A stretch of 64,000 nt of DNA from the NCBI GenBank assembly GCA_958450365.1, contig CAUEEP010000743.1, positions 1,178,001 through 1,242,000 of the forward strand, written 5' to 3'. The position numbers were made by a program, and so were the translations under genes. This DNA comes from Mesorhabditis belari (lineage: Eukaryota > Nematoda > Chromadorea > Rhabditida > Rhabditidae). The notes under the pieces are model-generated. The model had not been told where the DNA came from and did not search any database. It worked only from the letters and a program-made list of their open reading frames with translations. This document shows positions 59,601 through 64,000 of the stretch, one piece after another (position 1 is the first letter of the stretch; the number at the start of each line of letters is the position of its first letter).

Positions 59601-61215
59601 GTCAAAGATCCAAATAAGGTAAGAATTTATAAAAAAACAAAACACACAATCATCCTTTATTTCAGCATCAAACTCTTCGCTCTTTCCTCAACTTTGCCGT
59701 ACAAATCTCTGAAGGAATGGAGTATCTTCATCAGAAAAATTTCATTCATCGAGATCTCGCTGCGAGGAATTGCATGTAATTATAAAAAATATATAATAGA
59801 TACATATAAATTTCAGGCTTGACGATTTTCTCAATGTCAAAATTGCGGACTTTGGGCTTTGTAGAGAATTGTCGAACTTTGAAAACTATGAAGTAAACGA
59901 GAAAAAGTTGTAATATTCAAGATTTTGTAGGTATTACATCGAAATCGTGATCTTCCATTGAGATGGATGCCAATTGAAGCGCTAACCAGTCAAATTGTAA
60001 CGCTATTCAAAAATTTATTAACTTTAACAAAAATTTAGTTTACTCAAAAGGGTGACGTCTGGGCATATGGAGTTGTTTTGTGGGAGTTGATGACCAGAGG
60101 TGAGCTTTGTAAAAGATTGTTAAAGATTGTTAAAGGTTGTTAAAGGTTGTTAAAGATTGTTAACGATTGTCATAGATTGTTAACGATTGCTAAAGATTGC
60201 TAAAGATTGCTAAAGATTGCTAAAGATTGCTAAAGATTGCTATAGATTGCTAAAGGTTGCTAAAGATTGTTAAAGATTGTTAAAGATTGTTAAAGATTGT
60301 TAAAGACTTATTATCTTATAAATTATCAACATTACTAAAAACTTTGCAAGATTTTGCAAATTATTAAATATTAATATAACCAAATGAATTGTTTGTTTAG
60401 GTCAAATGCCATACACGGGAATAGCAAATTTTTTGGTGCAGCCATATCTTGCCAGCGAGGAGCGATTGCCACAACCGAGATATTGTCCTCCTAGACTGTA
60501 AGTGCTTAAAAGAGAAATAGTTTAAAAATCAAATGCAGATATGATTATGTGATGCTGAGTTGTTGGGCAGCAAATCCCGAGGATCGACCCACATTCACCG
60601 AGTTGACGCGGCGAATAAAGCAAGTGGTCGAAGAGCTCGAGCAAACACAACGGCAGAAGATGAGCGCCGTTTATGAACAGGTTTCTTTATAATTCTAAAC
60701 GTAGTAACCAAAAGAGAACTACCACTAGGTACTTTCAAAAGGGTTCCTCTATGAAAAAATTCAAACAAATGGGACAACTATGAAAGCTACCCGCCGCCTC
60801 TTTTTCTGCGTAGATTTTTAATAGCTGCCCCTTTTTTTTAAAATTCTTTATGAAACTAGAAGATATTCAGCTGAGTGGAACACTTTGAAAGTATGGAGAG
60901 AGCTAGTAAAGCTCTGTAAACATAAGAATAAAAAAAGTGGCACCATTGAATGCACTTGAGCTATAGCCAAGAACTAACACAAATACCAATTTTATTGCTA
61001 AGCTTGCTATAGTTTATGTTATCTTGAAGATTACTTCTTAAACTAGAAATACGAATTACAAGCACCAAGAAATCTTCTAGGTGACCCCACTGAGAACTTC
61101 ACAAAACGATAGCGCTGCTTTGACGCCAACCACCGGTCAAACGATGCTCGGTGAAGAAGCGGAAGAAGACGATGATTTGCCCCCGCAACCCATTCCAAAT
61201 TCTACAATTTTATAA
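53694..61215 (+). CDS. Met-like receptor tyrosine kinase (Sema, PSI, IPT-like, TM, kinase)
   Basis: A plasma-membrane receptor that autophosphorylates on tyrosine. The start ATG at 53694 gives a signal peptide ([15 protein letters not shown]). The Sema domain runs to about 56270, including [29 protein letters not shown] and [17 protein letters not shown] segment has RCGWCPNED and [12 protein letters not shown], followed by one IPT/TIG-like exon. The membrane segment is [20 protein letters not shown]. The kinase has [13 protein letters not shown], catalytic lysine in [29 protein letters not shown] and [15 protein letters not shown]. The C-terminal tail is acidic and stops at 61213-61215. Sema plus kinase is diagnostic of the Met/Ron group; C. 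elegans SVH-2 and F11E6.8 are of this kind. The activation segment carries a single tyrosine (FENYEVLH) instead of the vertebrate YY pair. About 28 exons, roughly 1,100 residues. Confidence 0.87.
54724..54797 (-). mobile_element. tRNA-like sequence, left half of a head-to-head pair
   Basis: On the minus strand it reads CTCTAGCGCAGTGCGAGCGC (A-box region), ACACGACTCGGGTTCAACTC and CCGCCCGCG (B-box and 3' end). It directly abuts the plus-strand tRNA-like unit at 54798. It lies in an early intron of the Met-like gene. Confidence 0.55.
54798..54873 (+). mobile_element. tRNA-like sequence, right half of a head-to-head pair
   Basis: GGCCGTGTGGTTAACGTCTC (D-arm and A-box region) is followed by GATGTTGCGGGTTCGACGCC and TCTCACCGCCA (T-arm and 3' end). 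The D-arm spacing recalls Ser/Leu-type tRNAs. Head-to-head arrangement with the previous unit is unusual. Confidence 0.5.
58000..58035 (+). other. Candidate 36-nt cassette exon in the Met-like gene
   Basis: Inside the 1.27-kb intron between the exon ending at 57545 and the next one at about 58822, a good acceptor (TGTTTTAG) and donor (GTAAGT) frame 36 nt. The phase matches both neighbours, and inclusion would add 12 residues ([12 protein letters not shown]) just after the membrane segment and before the kinase. It is a prediction from splice signals only. Confidence 0.35.
60105..60310. repeat. 10-bp tandem array (TAAAGATTGT/C)
   Basis: About 20 copies of a 10-bp unit (TAAAGATTGT or TAAAGATTGC) in a Met-like kinase intron, between the exon encoding [15 protein letters not shown] and the following one. 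Confidence 0.95.
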
Positions 61216-61594
61216 ACACTTCCCACTTAGAAAAAAGTTTATCTCAAGCGTTAAGTTCCGATTTTTTTTAATTTCTTGCTTTTCTTGTGATAATATTCTT
61301 GTAAAGCATATTTTCTTGTGAAAATAATGCTTTTCTTTTCTTCTCTTGCTTTTGCATTTCTTTTAATATGCATGTTTTTTTAATATGGAAAATCTGTGAA
61401 AATCGCTTGCAACGTTTCCGCAAACGGGTACCATTTTCTTTGATTTTCTTTTTTTTTTGATTTCAAAAATTCTATTCTTGATTTCATTCAGCTTCAATCT
61501 AAAGCTCTAATTTTTATTAAAGTTTGGTTAAAATTTCTCAGAATTCTAAAATCTAGACGCTTATCCTTATATCGATTTGTATGTGCAAAATGAT

Positions 61595-62015
61595 TACCGT
61601 ATTTTCTCTAATAGTAGTGCACCCCGGCGAGCCGAGTTGGTGACTATTTTACGGTTTTCAAGTTTTCCCAGAAGCTCAACACTCAAACCCCACAAGACCA
61701 TCGTGGCTACATTCCGACCCCACATCGATAGGTTCTGATAGTGGTTCTCGAGATTTCGAGGAATTAGGCGCGCCAGGTGCACACTATTGAAAGCAAAGTT
61801 TGTCTGTTTTTGGGGGCCCGTTTTCTGTCGGCCGGTTAATGCCTATTTTACAGTTTCCAAGTTTTCCCAGAAGCTCAACACTCAAATCCCCCACAAGATC
61901 TCATCGTGAGCTACATTTTCCGACCCCACATCGATAGGTTCTGATAAGTGGTTCTCGAGATTTCGAGCAATTTAGGCAAGGCTGACGGTGCACTACTATT
62001 AGAGAAAATACGGTA
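61595..62015 (+). mobile_element. MITE family A, copy 4 (two units head to tail)
   Basis: The first unit is 61595-61790, with a degenerate right end. The second runs from about 61801 to 62015 with a damaged left end and a perfect right end (ATTAGAGAAAATACGGTA). Both have the interior order of copy 1 (CATCGATAGGTTCTGATA). This looks like insertion of one copy at the end of another or an unequal exchange. Confidence 0.8.
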
Positions 62016-62890
62016 ACTCACAAATTAGAAAATAAAACAAAAATGAGACTTTTATATCAAAAAAAAATGACTAGTTATTAAATAAAAGAACCCAATAAAA
62101 CATTAGTGAGACGATTTTTTTCTGTCTTTACCGGGTCTTCACTCTAATGTAAACATTCTAGTTGATTCTTTTTACGAGATTCTTTTTTTCATCTCTTATC
62201 CATATCGTTTTCAAATCATTTTTCTATAAAAAAATATTGCTTTTCTAGGCGTGAATTTGGTTCCTTTCCCCCAAAAAACGTGTACATACCAACGCGCACA
62301 TTTTTTTCTTCTTGTTCATTTCTTCTTCGAAATCGATTCATTTGTGAAGATAAATAATTTATTTTAAATCTTGAGAAATAGAAAAGCGAAACATCACTCA
62401 AACTAATCCCTATATGGCTTTGTTCGCACAAATGTCCAATAGGCTTTCCACAAACAATTGCTTTTTTTTCAAAAAGATTGGTTATTTCCGAGTTAATTTT
62501 GAAAAAAAAAATGTTCCTTTCCTTTTTCAGAAAGCCTTCCTTGAGAATTGGACATCGTGTTGACATGTTATGTTTCTTTTTTGTGGAACACAAGCAACTG
62601 GCGTTCCACATCAAAAGCAAAAAGAAAATGCGGGCAAGAGGAGGAAGAAAAGAAGCTTGATTGAGAAAAGAAAGAAAGAAAGAAAATGAAATGGGAAAAG
62701 AAGTGGATGGCATTCATCCACATAATGGCCAATTCATGCATACCTGAACATTTCATTTCTTTCTTTTAGGAGATCCCTCACCAAATTTCTTCCCATAATT
62801 AGCCAATTTCAATGCAAATAGCCTCCTTTACCAATCTAATCTTCATATCTTTCATTTCTTTCAACAGAATTCGATCTATCTATTTATCTA

Positions 62891-63123
62891 CACTACTGGA
62901 CAATGAAATATCATATTTGAAAAACGATCGTCATTTTCGGCGCGTCTGTAACTCCCTTGTCTTTACCGTATTTCTAAATATTAATATTACCATTGTGTAG
63001 CCCTTGAAAAGAGCTTTCAGAAAATGTATAACACTAATAGTTTAAACTCAAAGACAAGGGGAGTTACAGACGTCCGAAAGTGACGATCTTTTTTCAAATA
63101 TGATATTTCATTGTCCAGTACTG
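62891..63123. mobile_element. MITE family C, copy 2
   Basis: CACTACTGGACAATGAAAT at the left and the inverted CAGTACTGGACAATGAAAT at the right, 233 bp, flanked by TA at 62889-62890 and 63124-63125. The interior matches the copy at 10488-10718 closely, including GCGCGTCTGTAACT and TTAATATTACCATTGTGTAG-like sequence. Confidence 0.92.
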
Positions 63124-63358
63124 TATCTATCTAGCAAATTTTCTCTATTATTTACGAATTCTTGCATAAACTTCTATTTTGGGTGAATGTTTGGGGATGT
63201 CTTCTCAACTTGTCAGCGCCTCAAGTGCCCATTTTGGCCTTCGCTTTCCGGAGAAATCGAATTTGCACTTTTTGAAGTCTACACACATCTCTTTTTTCTT
63301 TTTTTTACTCTTCTTTTCAATAAAATAACCTAAAAGTTATAGATTTCAACGTTATGAT

Positions 63359-64000
63359 ATGATGCTAATTGAGATTTTTCTCTTTATTTCGATCTTCGCG
63401 ATATCATTTGGTAATGATGAACTCGAAGATCATTCAGATGCTCTTGACTCAGTGGTTTGTCAATAGAAAATCAACATTAAGCTAAGCCTTTTTCCCTAGG
63501 GTTCACCACAAATCATTCGTCATTCACACTTTGATCAACATTTTCGACTTGGTCTAAAGCTTATTGTGGTGAGTTATGCGTTTAGCTAAAGTTTGAACTA
63601 CCGTATTTTCTGTAATAGTAGTGCGCACTACTATTTTTTCAACCCCCTCTCGGACCACAATACTATTAGAAAGTGCACTACTATTATAGACTGCACTACT
63701 ATTACAGAAAATACGGTATACGCTTTTAAACAGAGATTTCTAGATGTGTGAAGCCGAGGGACTCCCCAGGCCACAACTTCGATGGTACAAAAATGGAGCC
63801 GAGCTTTCCCCGGAAAGCCATATTCAGGTGTAAAATAGCGCGAAAAAAAAGGTGTTATACTTAAGTTTTCTTATCAGCTAAGCGAAAAGCACATTTCTTT
63901 GGTGAGAATTCGATCGCGTGTCGAGATTGATCCAACGACGCTTTCTGGTGAGTCTTTGAAATCAAGTATTCAAGTATCAAGTAATCGTTATTCATATTAA
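63359..64000 (+). CDS. Secreted Ig-domain protein, ZIG-like (5' part only)
   Basis: The first exon starts at 63359 (MMLIEIFLFISIFAISFG), a signal peptide, followed by NDELEDHSDALDS. The next exon gives GSPQIIRHSHFDQHFRLGL. After an intron holding a tiny family A derivative, an exon reads MCEAEGLPRPQLRWYKNGAE, the C-x-x-E-G-x-P ... W pattern of an I-set Ig domain. The last complete exon gives LSEKHISLVRIRSRVEID. C. elegans ZIG proteins are small two-Ig secreted proteins that maintain axon positions, and the N-terminus fits them. The gene continues past the window, so a larger Ig protein is not excluded. Confidence 0.65.
63599..63718. mobile_element. MITE family A, minimal derivative
   Basis: Only 120 bp: TACCGTATTTTCTGTAATAG at the left, TTACAGAAAATACGGTA at the right. 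The usual interior is replaced by repeated (T)GCACTACTATTA pieces and a short GC-rich linker. It lies in an intron of the ZIG-like gene. Confidence 0.8.

Larger units (their letters stand above)
61216..63358. other. Intergenic region after the Met-like gene
   Basis: It contains a double family A element (61595-62015) and a family C element (62891-63123). A 165-codon minus-strand frame (62216-62713) is a T/A-rich artefact. The right end is the promoter of the Ig-domain gene. Nothing else is recognised. Confidence 0.55.

Noticed and set aside
62216..62713. 165-codon minus-strand frame, the second longest open frame here
   Set aside because: It is dominated by F, S, L, K and N from T/A-rich sequence, with no domain and no acceptor or donor pattern.

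Overview
The window comes from a nematode nuclear genome. The coding sequence is cut into many short exons separated by introns that are often only 40-60 nt and end in TTTCAG or TTTTAG. Non-coding DNA is AT-rich. Several genes have an acceptor-like TTTAG or TATAG just before the ATG, which suggests spliced-leader trans-splicing. The protein set (cuticlin, PAT-2-type integrin, delta-9 desaturase, GLY-5-type transferase, Met-like kinase, ZIG-like Ig protein) also fits a rhabditid-like nematode. I cannot name the species. All gene models were built by hand from splice signals and reading frame, so outer boundaries are better supported than every internal junction.

Layout, left to right. Positions 1-666 (+) hold the last exons of an unrecognised protein. 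3286-9366 (+) is a VWA plus ZP cuticlin like C. elegans CUT-6. 14587-27212 (+) is an integrin alpha subunit of the RGD-binding, PAT-2-like type. 29469-33242 (-) is a stearoyl-CoA (delta-9) desaturase of the FAT-5/6/7 group. 35380-38879 (-) is a multi-pass membrane protein that I do not recognise. 41251-45099 (-) is a polypeptide GalNAc-transferase of the GLY-5 type with a pair of mutually exclusive lectin exons. 46612-49304 (-) is ABCE1/RLI, the ribosome-recycling Fe-S ATPase. 49842-51651 (+) is a SAP30-like Sin3/HDAC subunit. 53694-61215 (+) is a Met-like receptor tyrosine kinase (Sema, PSI, IPT-like region, TM, kinase). 63359-64000 (+) is the start of a secreted Ig-domain protein resembling the ZIG family. 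There is no sign of an operon-like cluster. ABCE1 and the SAP30-like gene are divergent and share about 540 bp of upstream DNA.

The non-coding space is unusually informative. I find at least eight families of inverted-repeat (MITE-like) elements, several sets of tRNA-derived SINE-like units with A-box and B-box matches, a decayed mariner transposase fragment, and many tandem repeats, most of them inside introns. A duplicated cuticlin exon fragment gives an internal empty-site comparison proving that one MITE family inserted at a TA dinucleotide. Short duplications of nearby exon sequence into non-coding DNA occur at least three times.

The most notable coding features are four: two lectin exons of the GalNAc-transferase only 26 nt apart; three GC-AG introns and a 12-residue tandem repeat next to a furin site in the integrin; a possible frame-preserving 36-nt juxtamembrane cassette exon in the Met-like receptor; and the unassigned membrane protein, whose promoter lies in a roughly 700-bp inverted repeat. 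I did not find a bacterial-style defence system or any other clearly new multi-gene system.
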